In this document: piece by piece, positions 54,456-63,828 of the stretch | Numbering within the stretch: position 1 is the stretch's first letter | Layout of the letters: each line of letters starts with the position of its first letter | Source of the DNA: Sphingomonas sp. Ag1 | GTDB taxonomy: Bacteria > Pseudomonadota > Alphaproteobacteria > Sphingomonadales > Sphingomonadaceae | NCBI RefSeq assembly: GCF_000980895.1 | Contig: NZ_LAZX01000090.1 | Coordinates: 1-64,000, forward strand | DNA length: 64,000 bases | Direction: 5' to 3' | Notes under the pieces: generated by a model | What the model was told of the DNA's origin: nothing | Seen by the model: the letters and a program-made list of their open reading frames with translations, nothing else | Databases searched by the model: none | Program-made: the position numbers and the translations under genes

Positions 54456-55841
54456 ATGAGCTTCGCCGACCTCGGCTTGTCAGAAGAACTCCTCCGCGCC
54501 GTCGGCGATACGGGCTATACCGACCCGACTCCGATCCAGGCGTCCGCCATCCCCAGCGTGTTGATGATGCGCGACATCATCGGGATCGCGCAGACCGGCA
54601 CCGGCAAGACCGCGTCGTTCGTGCTGCCGATGATCGACATTCTGGCACATGGCCGCGCGCGCGCGCTGATGCCGCGCAGCCTGATCCTGGAGCCGACGCG
54701 CGAGCTGGCCGCGCAGGTCGCCGAGAATTTCGAAATCTACGGCAAGTATCACAAGCTATCGATGGCGCTGCTGATCGGCGGCGTGCAGATGGGCGACCAG
54801 GTCAAGGCGCTGGAACGCGGCGTCGACGTGCTGATCGCGACGCCGGGCCGTTTGATGGACCTGTTCAGCCGCGGCAAGATCCTGCTCAACGGTTGCAGCA
54901 TGCTGGTGATCGACGAGGCGGACCGGATGCTCGACATGGGGTTCATCCCCGATATCGAGGAAATCTGCACCAAATTGCCCAAGCAGCGCCAGACGTTGCT
55001 GTTTTCGGCGACGATGCCGCCGCCGATCAAGAAGCTGGCGGACAAGTTCCTCAGCAATCCCAAGACGATCGAGGTCGCCCGGCCGGCGAGCACCAACATC
55101 AACATCACCCAATGGGTGGTGCCGGTTAAGGGCGCGGCGTTCGAGAAAAGGGCGGTGCTTCGCCAGTTGCTGCGCGAAGAGGCGGTGACCACGGCGATCA
55201 TCTTCTGCAACCGCAAGACGACCGTGCGGGAGCTGAACAAGAGCCTGAAGAAGCACGGTTTTGCGGCGGGCGAAATCCATGGCGACATGGAGCAGCCGGC
55301 GCGGATCGCGGAGCTGGAGCGGTTCAAGGCCGGCGATATCAATATCCTGGTCGCCTCCGACGTCGCGGCCCGCGGGCTGGACATCAAGGGTGTCAGCCAC
55401 GTCTTCAACTTCGACGCGCCCTGGCACCCGGACGATTACGTCCATCGTATCGGGCGTACCGGGCGCGGTGGGGCGACCGGAATCGCCTATACGCTCGTTG
55501 GCCCGGACGACGCCGAGAATATCGAGAATATCGAGAAGCTTACCGGCCAGAAGATCCAGCGTCGCACCGTCGTGGTGGAGGCCGAGGAGCAGGGCCGGCC
55601 GCCGCGTGCGCGGCGCCAGGGCAGCGATCGCCGGCGCGACGAACGGCCGGTGCCAGAGCGCGAGGCGGAAGCGCCTGTCGCCCGCGCGCCGCAGCCCCCG
55701 CGCGAGCAGGAGCGCGCGCCCGAGCGCAGCCGCCGGGCGCAGCCGCAGCGTCAGGACAGCCGGATCGACAGCGATGCCGGATCGGATTCGGGGTGGAACG
55801 GCCCGGTTCCGGCCTTCCTGAGCGTGTCGCTCGGCTCCTGA
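54456..55841 (+). CDS. DEAD-box RNA helicase, RhlE-like
   Basis: 461 residues. Q motif and motif I (YTDPTPIQASAIP, AQTGTGKTASF), PTREL, TPGRLMD, DEAD (VIDEADRMLDMGF), SAT, and HRIGRTGRGG are all present. The last 80 or so residues are an Arg/Glu/Pro-rich basic tail, usual for RNA-binding RhlE-type proteins involved in ribosome assembly and cold adaptation. The NUDIX gene starts three bases after its stop. Confidence 0.95.
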   Translation: MSFADLGLSEELLRAVGDTGYTDPTPIQASAIPSVLMMRDIIGIAQTGTGKTASFVLPMIDILAHGRARALMPRSLILEPTRELAAQVAENFEIYGKYHKLSMALLIGGVQMGDQVKALERGVDVLIATPGRLMDLFSRGKILLNGCSMLVIDEADRMLDMGFIPDIEEICTKLPKQRQTLLFSATMPPPIKKLADKFLSNPKTIEVARPASTNINITQWVVPVKGAAFEKRAVLRQLLREEAVTTAIIFCNRKTTVRELNKSLKKHGFAAGEIHGDMEQPARIAELERFKAGDINILVASDVAARGLDIKGVSHVFNFDAPWHPDDYVHRIGRTGRGGATGIAYTLVGPDDAENIENIEKLTGQKIQRRTVVVEAEEQGRPPRARRQGSDRRRDERPVPEREAEAPVARAPQPPREQERAPERSRRAQPQRQDSRIDSDAGSDSGWNGPVPAFLSVSLGS

Positions 55842-55844
55842 CCG

Positions 55845-56315
55845 ATGGTGGCCTGGCGCTACCGGGCTGCCGGACGCGCCATGCGACTTTACGCACGGAT
55901 CGTCCGCCCGCGAACCTTTGGCGTTCGCGCGCTGGTGCTTGACCCTGCCGGACGGGTGGCGCTGGTCCGCCATCATTATATCGACGGATGGTATCTGCCC
56001 GGTGGCGGGGTCGATCGCGGAGAAAGCGCCGATGCGGCGATCCGACGCGAGCTGATCGAGGAGGTCGGGCTGCGCGCGGTCACGATCGCGGGGCTGCTAG
56101 GAGTGTATCACAACCGCGGCGAAGCAAAGGACGATCATGTCGTCGTCTATCGCTGCGTAGTGGATGACCCGGCGGCGCTGCGTGCGGCGGACCGACGCGA
56201 GATTGCGGAGGCAGGCTGGTTTGCGCTCGATGCGCTGCCCGACGGCACCTCCCCGGCGACGCGGCGGCGGATCGACGAGCATCGCGCTGGGGCGTATGGC
56301 ATCGGCCGCTGGTAG
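55845..56315 (+). CDS. NUDIX hydrolase
   Basis: 156 residues. The NUDIX box is complete: GGGVDRGESADAAIRRELIEEVGL (the G-x5-E-x7-REUxEExGU pattern). It probably hydrolyses a nucleoside diphosphate derivative, but the substrate is not predictable. An internal ATG at 55881 is an alternative start. It is translationally close to the RNA helicase, three bases downstream. Confidence 0.9.
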   Translation: MVAWRYRAAGRAMRLYARIVRPRTFGVRALVLDPAGRVALVRHHYIDGWYLPGGGVDRGESADAAIRRELIEEVGLRAVTIAGLLGVYHNRGEAKDDHVVVYRCVVDDPAALRAADRREIAEAGWFALDALPDGTSPATRRRIDEHRAGAYGIGRW

Positions 56316-56351
56316 TAGCGTCGCGCGAACACCGGCCCGACCACTTCCCGG

Positions 56352-57158
56352 TTACCAGCGCAGGCGCCGGCGGCGGATGGTCTCCGTCTCCTCGACCGTG
56401 TCCGCCTCCACCTCCCAGCTATGGTTTTCGACGATCCAGGCGTTCACCGGGCGCCCGTCGCCATCGAGCGAGGGGCGGAAGCGGAAGCGCTCGCGGATCA
56501 GGCGGCACGTGATCGCATCGACGGTGGCGTTGCCGCTGGACCGGGTGACCACACAGTCGCGCACGCGCCCGTCGGTGGTGACGAGGTAGCGCACCCCGAC
56601 TGTGCCATTGAACCCCGAGACGAACAGCGCCTCCGGCAGGTCGGACGTACTCATCCGGCCGCGCAGGAAGCGGGGCGCGGTTTCCGGCGATCCGCCGCCG
56701 CTGCCATCGCCATCGCCCGCCCCGCCGCTGCCAAATCCGTCGCCGCTGCCCCCGGCCCCCGTGCCAGGGCCACGCACGTCGGCCGAGCCGGACATGAAAT
56801 CATTGGCCACATAGGGCCGCGGGGCGGCGACCACGGGCGGCGGCGGCGGGGGTGTCACGACGATCGGCGTCGGGGCGACGACGGGCGCGGCGCGGCTGCG
56901 CAGGTTGGGCGCGGAGGCGCGGCCCTCCGGAGGGGCGACCGTCGGGCGCGGCGGCGGTGGCACAGGTGGCGGCGGTGGTGGCGGCGGCGTTGGTTCGGCG
57001 GTGAACAGCTTCAGCCCGTTCTCGACGGCTGTCGGGAATGACACGGCAAGGCCAGTGATCAGCGCATAGCCGAGCGCGAGTTGCACGATGATCGCGGCGC
57101 CCGCGCCAATCACGCGCTCCCGCGTCAGCCGCTGCCGATCGATCGTGCCATAGGCCAT
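56352..57158 (-). CDS. tonB: Energy transducer TonB
   Basis: 268 residues from ATG 57158 (a GTG at 57167 is in frame). One N-terminal membrane helix (VIGAGAAIIVQLALGYALITGLAV) is followed by a long proline-rich span with eight consecutive prolines and a Gly-rich linker. The C-terminal TonB domain has GTVGVRYLVTTDGRVRDCVVTRSSGNATVDAITCRLI. It transmits proton-motive force to TonB receptors such as the two in this window. ExbB and ExbD are not adjacent. Confidence 0.92.
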   Translation of the reverse strand: MAYGTIDRQRLTRERVIGAGAAIIVQLALGYALITGLAVSFPTAVENGLKLFTAEPTPPPPPPPPVPPPPRPTVAPPEGRASAPNLRSRAAPVVAPTPIVVTPPPPPPVVAAPRPYVANDFMSGSADVRGPGTGAGGSGDGFGSGGAGDGDGSGGGSPETAPRFLRGRMSTSDLPEALFVSGFNGTVGVRYLVTTDGRVRDCVVTRSSGNATVDAITCRLIRERFRFRPSLDGDGRPVNAWIVENHSWEVEADTVEETETIRRRRLRW

Positions 57159-57197
57159 GCGCGGCACAACGCACGGGATCGCTGAACGGCTGCTGGC

Positions 57198-57826
57198 TCA
57201 GTCGCCGGAGTGCGGCGCGATCTGTGCCGCGAGCGCATCGTCGAGCGTCCGCGCGCGGATTGCGGCGGGACGCGCCATTACCCGATCGAGGTAGCGGGTG
57301 AACGCGGGGTCATCAGGCAGCGCCCCGGTCTGCCGCCCCCAGTCGATATGGCTGCCGACATAGACATCGGCGGCGGTGAAGCGATCGCCGGCGATATAAT
57401 CATGCGCGCCGACGGCGGTGCGCAGCGCGCTCACCACCCGGTCGATGCTGCCATAGCCGAGCATGACCTGCTGCTGCGGTGTGGGGACCACGCCCATGGC
57501 GAGATTGGTGCTGGCTGCCTCCAGCGGGCCAGCGGCGAAGAATAGCCAGCGGTAATATCCGCCCGTTCCTCCGCCGTGGGGGCAAGGCCGGCGGCGGGGA
57601 AGCTGTCGGCGAGATAGGCGATGATCGCCGCCGCCTCGCTGACCACGCGGCCGTGGTGAACGAGCGTCGGCACCTTTCCCATCGGATTGGCGGCGAGGAA
57701 ATCGGCGGGCTTGTCCCCCCAGTCGACCAGCCGCACCGCATAGGGTGTGCCGACCTCCTCCAGCATCCAGCGGGCGATGCGCCCGCGCGACATGGGATTG
57801 GTGTAGAAGATCAGATCATCGGTCAT
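57198..57826 (-). pseudogene. Glutathione S-transferase, broken by a one-base frameshift
   Basis: Two frames together make one GST of about 209 residues. The N-terminal thioredoxin-like domain runs from ATG 57826 (DLIFYTNPMSRGRIARWMLEE, PMGKVPTLVHHGRVVSEAAAI). The helical domain continues in another frame to stop 57198 (MLGYGSIDRVVSALRTAVGAHDYIAGDRFTAADVYVG). The frames join at about 57551-57560, where the minus strand reads GATATTACCGC and one extra T would give the expected DYYRWLFFAAGPLE. This is a recent mutation or a sequencing error. It follows the dienelactone hydrolase by 30 bp. Confidence 0.85.
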
Positions 57827-57856
57827 CGTGTCTGCTCCCCGTGAGATTGGCGGGCG

Positions 57857-58750
57857 TCAGCGATCCAGATAGCGGTGGAGAAAGGCGGTGCTGCGCTGCC
57901 AGGCGAGATCGGCCGCCGCCTTGTCGTAGCGCGCGGCGGAGGTGTCGTTATTGAAGGCGTGATCGACGCCGGGATAGGTGAAGGCCTGTACCGGCTTGCC
58001 CGCTGCCTTCAGCGCCGCAACCCAGGGATCGCCGGTCTGCGCGACACGGGTGTCCTTTTCCGCATAATGGAACATCAGCGGGATGGTGACGCGCGCCGCC
58101 TCGGCCGGGGCTGGGGCGGGGCCGTAGTAAGAGACGCCGGCGTCGATCCTCCCGGCCAGCGCCATGCGGTTGACGAACGCGCCGCCCCAGCAAAAGCCGA
58201 TCATGCCGACCTTGCCCGTCGATTGCGGCAGGGTGCGCAGCTCATCGGCAAAGCCGCGCGCCTGCGCCAGCGCCAGATCATAATCGACCGTGCCGATCAT
58301 CTCGCGCGCCTTGTCCTCATCAGCGGGCGTTCCGCCCTGCGGCGCGAGCAGATCGGGCGCGACGGCGAGGAAGCCGTCAAGCGCGAGCCGGCGGGTGACA
58401 TCCTGGATGTGCGGCGTGAGCCCGCGATTTTCATGAATCACCAGAACCACGCCGCGCTTCGCCGCGGCAGGCCTTCCGGTGGCTGGGTCCTTCAGCATGG
58501 CGACATAGGCTCGGGCCGGCTTGTCAGCCTGCGTCCCCGTGCGCATCTCGGTCAGCAGCCGCGGATCGGCCGGGTCGATGATCGTTGCGGCCGCGGGCGA
58601 GGCGGCGATGCCGGCAATCAGCGCCTCGGCCGCGACGGCAGAGCCGGCCAGCGCGGTCATCTGGCGCAGCAAGGTGCGCCGATCGCGATGCTCATGGGTG
58701 AAGGCGTCGTAGAGCTGGACGGCGCGGTCGCGAAGGGACGGATCGGTCAT
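57857..58750 (-). CDS. Dienelactone hydrolase family protein
   Basis: 297 residues. A leader of about 55 residues with a twin-Arg-free hydrophobic stretch (RTLLRQMTALAGSAVAAEAL) suggests an exported or formerly Tat-exported protein. The alpha/beta-hydrolase core has the nucleophile Cys in MIGFCWGGAF, an Asp after MFHYAEKDTRV and His in YPGVDHAFNN. Dienelactone hydrolases open lactone rings in aromatic breakdown; this carboxymethylenebutenolidase-like branch is broad. No aromatic pathway genes are nearby. The broken GST gene follows. Confidence 0.9.
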   Translation of the reverse strand: MTDPSLRDRAVQLYDAFTHEHRDRRTLLRQMTALAGSAVAAEALIAGIAASPAAATIIDPADPRLLTEMRTGTQADKPARAYVAMLKDPATGRPAAAKRGVVLVIHENRGLTPHIQDVTRRLALDGFLAVAPDLLAPQGGTPADEDKAREMIGTVDYDLALAQARGFADELRTLPQSTGKVGMIGFCWGGAFVNRMALAGRIDAGVSYYGPAPAPAEAARVTIPLMFHYAEKDTRVAQTGDPWVAALKAAGKPVQAFTYPGVDHAFNNDTSAARYDKAAADLAWQRSTAFLHRYLDR

Positions 58751-58880
58751 GGCTTTCCCCCGAATCGGCGCCGGTAGGCGCGACGCCGCAGGCTAGCGGG
58801 AAGCGGCAGTCGAGGCGAGCGCGCGCCGGCGTCATCGAATCGGACGTGCAACGAGTTTGGGCCGGGATCGTTACGGCGAC

Positions 58881-59654
58881 ATGGCTACCCGTTCTCATCC
58901 CGGTGCCGGAAGCACCGTCAACACGGCCGTGATCGCCGTCCTGATCGCCGCCGCGCTGCAGATCCTGACTCCGGTGATGCCGGCGCTCGGCATAGGCCAG
59001 CCGATCGGATCGCAATCGGATTCAGTCCGAACGATCATCACGCCGTCGGGTTGGGCATTCTCGATCTGGGGCGCGCTCTATACCGGGTCCACGCTGTTCG
59101 CTATTTACCAGGCGCTGCCGGCGCAGCGAAACAATCCGCTGATCGAGCGGCTGCGCTGGCCGGCGGCGGGCGCGTTCCTCGGCAATGCGCTCTGGGCGGC
59201 CTATACGCAGGTGTTCGGCCTGAGCGCGATTTCGGTGGTGATCATCGCCGCGACGCTTTTGTGTCTCCTGGTCTGCTATCGCACATTGTCCTCTGCCCGG
59301 CAGCTGACCACGGGTGAGCGCTGGCTGGCGTATCTGCCGCTGTGCGCGCTGGCCGCGTGGCTGACGGTGGCGACGACGGTGAACATCGCCGCCGCGCTGC
59401 GCTACCATGGGGTCGAAGCAGGCGAGTCGGCGCCGGTGATCGGCGCGATCATCGTGGTGGTGGCGGGCGCAATCGGCGCGACGGCGCTGGTGCGCGGGCG
59501 CGGCAACCTGCCCTATGCCGCGGTGTTCCTGTGGGCGCTGTCGGCGATCTTTGCCGCTGGCGGGCAGCAATCCTCGCTGGTCGCAGGCGGTGTCGTGGTG
59601 GCCGCCGTCCTGATCATCGGCGGGGCGATCGCGGGCGCACGGCGCGCCCGCTGA
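58881..59654 (+). CDS. Multi-pass membrane protein, possibly TspO/MBR-related
   Basis: 257 residues from ATG 58881 with about seven hydrophobic helices. The segment TPSGWAFSIWGALYTGSTLFAIYQ and GNALWAAYT resembles the tryptophan-rich TspO/MBR fold, but the protein is longer than TspO (about 160) and key residues cannot be checked by eye. It stands alone between two opposite-strand genes. Confidence 0.72.
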   Translation: MATRSHPGAGSTVNTAVIAVLIAAALQILTPVMPALGIGQPIGSQSDSVRTIITPSGWAFSIWGALYTGSTLFAIYQALPAQRNNPLIERLRWPAAGAFLGNALWAAYTQVFGLSAISVVIIAATLLCLLVCYRTLSSARQLTTGERWLAYLPLCALAAWLTVATTVNIAAALRYHGVEAGESAPVIGAIIVVVAGAIGATALVRGRGNLPYAAVFLWALSAIFAAGGQQSSLVAGGVVVAAVLIIGGAIAGARRAR

Positions 59655-59662
59655 TCGCGGCC

Positions 59663-59703
59663 CTCGTCACAGGAGGCTCATCACAGGCCACTCATCACAG
59701 GCC
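59663..59703. repeat. Three tandem 14-bp units spanning the mipA stop codon
   Basis: Units CTCGTCACAGGAGG, CTCATCACAGGCCA and CTCATCACAGGCC(g) lie end to end. On the minus strand each contains CCTGTGA, and the last copy supplies the stop codon of the MipA gene, so the gene end appears to have been duplicated. Confidence 0.7.
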
Positions 59704-60594
59704 GAAGCGGAAGCCGTAACCAAGCCCCAGCGTGAACTGCATCCGCCGCCCGCGCTCGCGCACCAAGGGGGAATCGCCGGGTTCGCCGCCGAGCCGATCA
59801 AGGCCGCTGAACAGCGTCAGCACGCTGCGCCGATCGAGCGGGTGGACGACCGAGCTGCCGACGCCGAACGACAAGAGCCCGCCACCCGGCCGATAGGGCG
59901 CCAGGCCGGAACGCTGCGACTGCGCCGGATCGATCCCGAAATAGGTGCGCATGTAATCCGCGCTGGCGACCGTCGCGCGCGGGCCGAAGCTGATGCTCGT
60001 GCGGCCGAGGCGTGCCTGATAGGCGATCGAGCCGTCGACGAGCACGCCTTCGTGCCCGCCAAAGCCGCGTCGTGCCTCCAGCCGGCCGCGCCACGGACCG
60101 AAGCGCTTTTCGGCAAAGGCGCCGACTTCGGCCGCCGCGCTCACGTCGCCAAGGCCCAGCAGGGCGTCGCTGCCGCCGGTGATGAGGAAGGGCGATCCGC
60201 CGCGTTCCTCGTCGCGACCGAAGCGGATCTTGGCCAGCGGGCCAGCGCGCCAGCCGTCGGTGTTGATCGCATTCCAGCCCAGTCCCTCGGGGATCGAGGC
60301 GAAGATCACGTCCTTGTAGTTGAAGCGGAGGTCCGGGAAGAGCGACAGCGCCGTGTCGCGCGAGCCCTGCCAGACGGGGCTGAGCACCGGGGCGACGCCG
60401 ATCGTTATGCTCCAGCCGTCGGCGCCGGGCAGGGCAGGCGGCCGGCCGGGGGGTGGGCCGCCCGGCGGCGTGTTCAGCGGCGGCGCCTCGACGATGGGTG
60501 GTGTCTGCACCGGCGCCTGGGCCTGAACGACCGCGGGAAGAGCAAAGGCGGTGGCGCCAAGGGCAAGCGCCGCGGCGGCGGGGAATGAGCGCAT
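59695..60594 (-). CDS. MipA/OmpV family outer-membrane protein
   Basis: 299 residues from ATG 60594. A signal peptide (to about AVVQAQ) and a Pro-rich linker are followed by the MipA/OmpV barrel: GWSITIGVAPVLSPVWQGSRD, LRFNYKDVIFASIPEGLGWN, AKIRFGRDEERGG. It ends GYGFRFGL. The family includes MipA, a scaffold for murein synthesis and hydrolysis, and antigen OmpV; the exact role is unknown. Its stop lies in a small tandem repeat. Confidence 0.88.
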   Translation of the reverse strand: MRSFPAAAALALGATAFALPAVVQAQAPVQTPPIVEAPPLNTPPGGPPPGRPPALPGADGWSITIGVAPVLSPVWQGSRDTALSLFPDLRFNYKDVIFASIPEGLGWNAINTDGWRAGPLAKIRFGRDEERGGSPFLITGGSDALLGLGDVSAAAEVGAFAEKRFGPWRGRLEARRGFGGHEGVLVDGSIAYQARLGRTSISFGPRATVASADYMRTYFGIDPAQSQRSGLAPYRPGGGLLSFGVGSSVVHPLDRRSVLTLFSGLDRLGGEPGDSPLVRERGRRMQFTLGLGYGFRFGL

Positions 60595-60735
60595 CAGCAA
60601 TCCTCTCGCTGGCCGAGCGCCCGCGCCGGTAAGCAGGCGGTACGAACGGCCTCGGTAAGTTGTGCGCAAACTAAATGATCGCGATGCAAAGACAATGGCT
60701 TATCCACCGCCGGGCCGGGTCAGGCGGCAGCATGG

Positions 60736-61194
60736 CTATAGCGACAGGGTCATGAAGCGGTTGTGCGGGCTTTCGGGATAGCCGCCGAAGGGCGGGCCAT
60801 CGGTAAAGCCGGCGGCCTCGTACAGGCGGTTGGCGGCGTCGAACATCGGCGCGGTGCCGGTTTCCAGGCTGACGCGTGTGTACCCACGGGTGCGGGCGAG
60901 CGTGATCAGGTGCGTCAGCAGCGTGCGCGCAACGCCGCGACGCAGGTGGACCGGCGCGGTCCGCATCGACTTGATCTCGCCATGATCGCTGGCCAGCGCG
61001 CGCAGGGCGGCAATGCCGAGCAGATCCTCGCCCTCCCACAATCCCCAGAAGCTGATGTCGGGATGACGCAGGCCGTCGACATTCATCGCATGGGCGTTTT
61101 CCGACGGCGTCGAGGCGTGCGCCTCCGCCTGATGATGCGCCACCAGCGCGAGGACGCGCGGATCGTCCAGCCCGCCCTCGCGCAACTCCATCAT
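60736..61194 (-). CDS. GNAT family N-acetyltransferase
   Basis: 152 residues from ATG 61194, which overlaps the carboxypeptidase stop by four bases (ATGA). The acetyl-CoA motif is MRTAPVHLRRGVARTLLTHLI, and the fold continues with YTRVSLETGTAPMFDAANRLYEAAGF, as in YsnE-like proteins. The substrate is unknown. It is the last gene of a three-gene operon with a lipoprotein and an M14 carboxypeptidase. Confidence 0.88.
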   Translation of the reverse strand: MMELREGGLDDPRVLALVAHHQAEAHASTPSENAHAMNVDGLRHPDISFWGLWEGEDLLGIAALRALASDHGEIKSMRTAPVHLRRGVARTLLTHLITLARTRGYTRVSLETGTAPMFDAANRLYEAAGFTDGPPFGGYPESPHNRFMTLSL

Positions 61195-62300
61195 CGCCCG
61201 GCGATCATTTCGTCCAGCACCTCGAGGCACGCCACGCCGAGGCGTGCCGACCGCTCGGGCGACCAGGCGAACTCGGGATCGGGGTTGGCGTCGTGATCCT
61301 TGAAGGGCATTTCCAGCGTGATGCTGACCGCGCCGAACCGCTCGGCGAGCTGGTTGGTGGACATCGAGAGATTGGCGCGGCCGGGCTGGGCGCGCTCATA
61401 GCCAAGCTCGGTCTGGAAATCGGGCGTGTGCGCCGCCAGGCGCCGGCCGAATTCGACGAAGGCATCACCCTGTTCGGGCTTGAGCGACGGGATGCCTTCG
61501 AACCCGGCGATGAAATTGGCGGCGATCGCTTCGTCGCCGTGCACGTCCATCGCGAAATCGACGCCCGTTTCGTCCATCGCGGCGAGGACGTGATAGACCT
61601 CCGGGCTGCGCTCCAGCGTCGGGGTGTGCCATTCGCGGTTGAGGTTCACCCCGGCTGCATTGGTGCGCAGATGGCCGCGGCGCGTGCCGTCCGGGTTCAT
61701 GTTGGGCACGACATGCACCGTCGCAGCCGACAGCAGCCGCGCCGCCGCCGGGCTGGTCAGCCAGTCGAGCGCGCCGTCCATCCAATATTCGGCCATCGTT
61801 TCGCCGGGATGCTGGCGGGCATAGAGCCAGACCTGCGTCTTGCCGGTGCCGAGGCGGAAATAGTCGATTGCCTGGCCGTCCAGCGTGACGCCCAGCTCGC
61901 GATGGGTGACGCCGGGCCGCGCGGCGATGCGCGCGACCAGATCGGCGTGCCGTTCCATCGTGTAGGGCGCGAAATACGCGAACCAGACGACCTGCGCGTC
62001 GCCGGTCCAGTCGAATTCAAGCACGCCATCGGCATAGCGCGTGTCGACCGTGCGCCACGCCTGCCGATCGGTCGAGGCGCGCGCGCGGTAACCGGGCCAG
62101 CCGAACGGATAGGCGGAGCCGCCCGCGTTCAGGATGCGGAACGTCAGGCGGCGCCCGGCCGCTCCGGCGACGCGGAAATAGAACCACTGGTAGAAATCGG
62201 ACTCGGCGTCGCGGACGATCTCCAGATCGACACGATCGCCTTGAATCCCGACGAGACGAATGTTGCCGCTGTCGAAGGCGGCGTTGATGCTGAGGGTCAT
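61191..62300 (-). CDS. M14 zinc carboxypeptidase, cytosolic carboxypeptidase (CCP/M14B-like)
   Basis: 369 residues without a signal peptide. The N-terminal beta domain ([19 protein letters not shown]) is characteristic of CCP/Nna1-type enzymes. Zinc ligands are in [18 protein letters not shown] (HxxE) and [10 protein letters not shown], and the catalytic Glu in [12 protein letters not shown]. Eukaryotic CCPs remove glutamates from tubulin; the bacterial substrate is unknown. It overlaps both neighbours by four bases, in an operon with a lipoprotein and a GNAT acetyltransferase. Confidence 0.9.
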   Translation of the reverse strand: MTLSINAAFDSGNIRLVGIQGDRVDLEIVRDAESDFYQWFYFRVAGAAGRRLTFRILNAGGSAYPFGWPGYRARASTDRQAWRTVDTRYADGVLEFDWTGDAQVVWFAYFAPYTMERHADLVARIAARPGVTHRELGVTLDGQAIDYFRLGTGKTQVWLYARQHPGETMAEYWMDGALDWLTSPAAARLLSAATVHVVPNMNPDGTRRGHLRTNAAGVNLNREWHTPTLERSPEVYHVLAAMDETGVDFAMDVHGDEAIAANFIAGFEGIPSLKPEQGDAFVEFGRRLAAHTPDFQTELGYERAQPGRANLSMSTNQLAERFGAVSITLEMPFKDHDANPDPEFAWSPERSARLGVACLEVLDEMIAGR

Positions 62301-62896
62301 GGCACCTCGATAGTGCGCCCGCTGTCGCCGGGAAAGCCGGAGAAGAGCGCGCGGGCCAGCCGGGCGGCAATCGCCGGGGTGTCGGCATCAGGGGAGGCGA
62401 GGTCGGTCAGCGACTGGGCCTGCCCCTCCCACACGGCATCGGGGCCGCGGCGGATACGTACCGACAATTCGGTCACCACGCCTTCGCGCGCGCCGCTGCC
62501 GCCGACCGGGAAGCTGACCCCGCCGCCAAGGCCGACGCCGCCGCCGCGCCCGCCGCTGATGCCGCCGCCCCCCAGCCCGATCGAGACCGGCGAGCGGCGC
62601 GGGGGCAGCATGCCCGGAGCGCGGCTGAACGACACCGTGGCAAGGAATTGCGGCGTCTGGCCGGGGGGCGGGGCGGTGAAGCCGAGGCGCAGCAATTCGG
62701 TCTGCACCGCGGCGGCATAGGTCTTGTACTCGATGCTGGCGGTGCCGCTGCCGGTCAGCGGCTCGACCGCGATCGTGCCGCGATCGGTCATGGCGTCGAA
62801 ATGATAGCGCGTGGCCTGGACCGGAAAGCGAGTCGGCCCGGTGGCACAGCCGGAGAGGGCCGCGGCGAGCCCCGCGGCGATCATGATCTTGCGCAT
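62297..62896 (-). CDS. DUF4136-type lipoprotein
   Basis: 199 residues from ATG 62896. The lipobox is ALSGC (Cys at residue 17). A DUF4136-like core ([40 protein letters not shown]) is broken by a Gly-rich loop with a run of GGGG and GGRGGG. The gene opens the operon with the M14 carboxypeptidase (four-base overlap) and diverges from rpmJ. Confidence 0.82.
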   Translation of the reverse strand: MRKIMIAAGLAAALSGCATGPTRFPVQATRYHFDAMTDRGTIAVEPLTGSGTASIEYKTYAAAVQTELLRLGFTAPPPGQTPQFLATVSFSRAPGMLPPRRSPVSIGLGGGGISGGRGGGVGLGGGVSFPVGGSGAREGVVTELSVRIRRGPDAVWEGQAQSLTDLASPDADTPAIAARLARALFSGFPGDSGRTIEVP

Positions 62897-63028
62897 TTGC
62901 GTTCTCCCCACTGTCGTTACGCTGCTACAACGCATCGCGTGATCCCCGGCTCCGGCTTGACTTGCAAGGGGCCAGGCACTAGGCGGCCACGCTTTCCAGA
63001 CACGCCCATTTATAGAAGCGAATCCGCC

Positions 63029-63154
63029 ATGAAGATCCGCAACAGCCTGAAGTCGCTCAAGGACCGCCACCGCGACAACCGCGTCATCCGTCGTCGCGGC
63101 CGGACCTATGTCATCAACAAGACGAATCGCCGCTTCAAGGCCCGCCAGGGCTGA
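63029..63154 (+). CDS. rpmJ: 50S ribosomal protein L36
   Basis: 41 residues, the longer cysteine-free L36 form (begins [17 protein letters not shown] and ends RFKARQG). This form lacks the zinc-binding cysteines of the standard 37-residue protein. The HAD gene begins five bases after its stop. Confidence 0.95.
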   Translation: MKIRNSLKSLKDRHRDNRVIRRRGRTYVINKTNRRFKARQG

Positions 63155-63159
63155 TTCGA

Positions 63160-63771
63160 ATGCGGCCGATTGCCGTTGTCTTCGACATCGGCAACGTCCT
63201 GTACGATTGGGACCCCAAGGTCCTCTACCGGCGCCTCATCACCGATGATGAGGCGCTGGACGTATTTCTGCGTGATGTCTGCTCCAAGGAGTGGCATTTC
63301 CAGCATGACGCCGGCCGCCCGTTTGCCGAGACGTCTGCGGAGCTGTGCGCGCAATTCCCGGATCATGCCGATCTGATCGCGCAATGGGGACCGCGCTTTT
63401 CGGAGCAGATCCCCGGGCCGATCGACGGCATGCCGGAACTGGTCGCCGCGCTGGACGAAGCGGGCGTGCCGCTGTTCGCGATCACCAACTTCAGCGACGA
63501 ATTCTTCGCGCCCTTCCGTGAACGGGAGGCGGCGATGTTCGACCGGTTCCGCGACATCGTCGTGTCCGGCACGGAGAAGCTGGTGAAGCCGGACCCGGCG
63601 ATCTACCATCTGGCGCTGGATCGGTTCGGGCTGAAGCCGGACGAGGCGCTGTTCGTTGACGACCGACAGGACAATGTCGATGCCGCGGCGGGCATCGGGA
63701 TGCACGCCGTGCTGTTTACCGATGCCGCGACGCTGCTGCCCGAACTGACGCGCCAGGGGCTGCTTCCCTAG
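63160..63771 (+). CDS. HAD family hydrolase (YihX-like)
   Basis: 203 residues. The nucleophile Asp9 is in VFDIGNVLYDWD. The usual second Asp of DxD is Gly here, as in YihX-type sugar phosphatases. Motif II Thr/Asn ITNFSDE, Lys in KLVKPDPAIY and motif IV VDDRQDN complete the fold. It probably dephosphorylates a small sugar phosphate. It is closely linked to rpmJ. Confidence 0.9.
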   Translation: MRPIAVVFDIGNVLYDWDPKVLYRRLITDDEALDVFLRDVCSKEWHFQHDAGRPFAETSAELCAQFPDHADLIAQWGPRFSEQIPGPIDGMPELVAALDEAGVPLFAITNFSDEFFAPFREREAAMFDRFRDIVVSGTEKLVKPDPAIYHLALDRFGLKPDEALFVDDRQDNVDAAAGIGMHAVLFTDAATLLPELTRQGLLP

Positions 63772-63799
63772 TCACGCCGCGATCGCCAAGTGCTGGTAA

Positions 63800-63822
63800 C
63801 CGGCGCGCCGCCTGCGCGCCGG
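63800..63822. terminator. Hairpin between convergent HAD and pyk genes
   Basis: A perfect nine-base stem (63800-63808 with 63814-63822) with a five-base loop. It lies between the HAD stop (63771) and the pyruvate kinase stop (63829). Confidence 0.5.
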
Positions 63823-63828
63823 CTCCGG

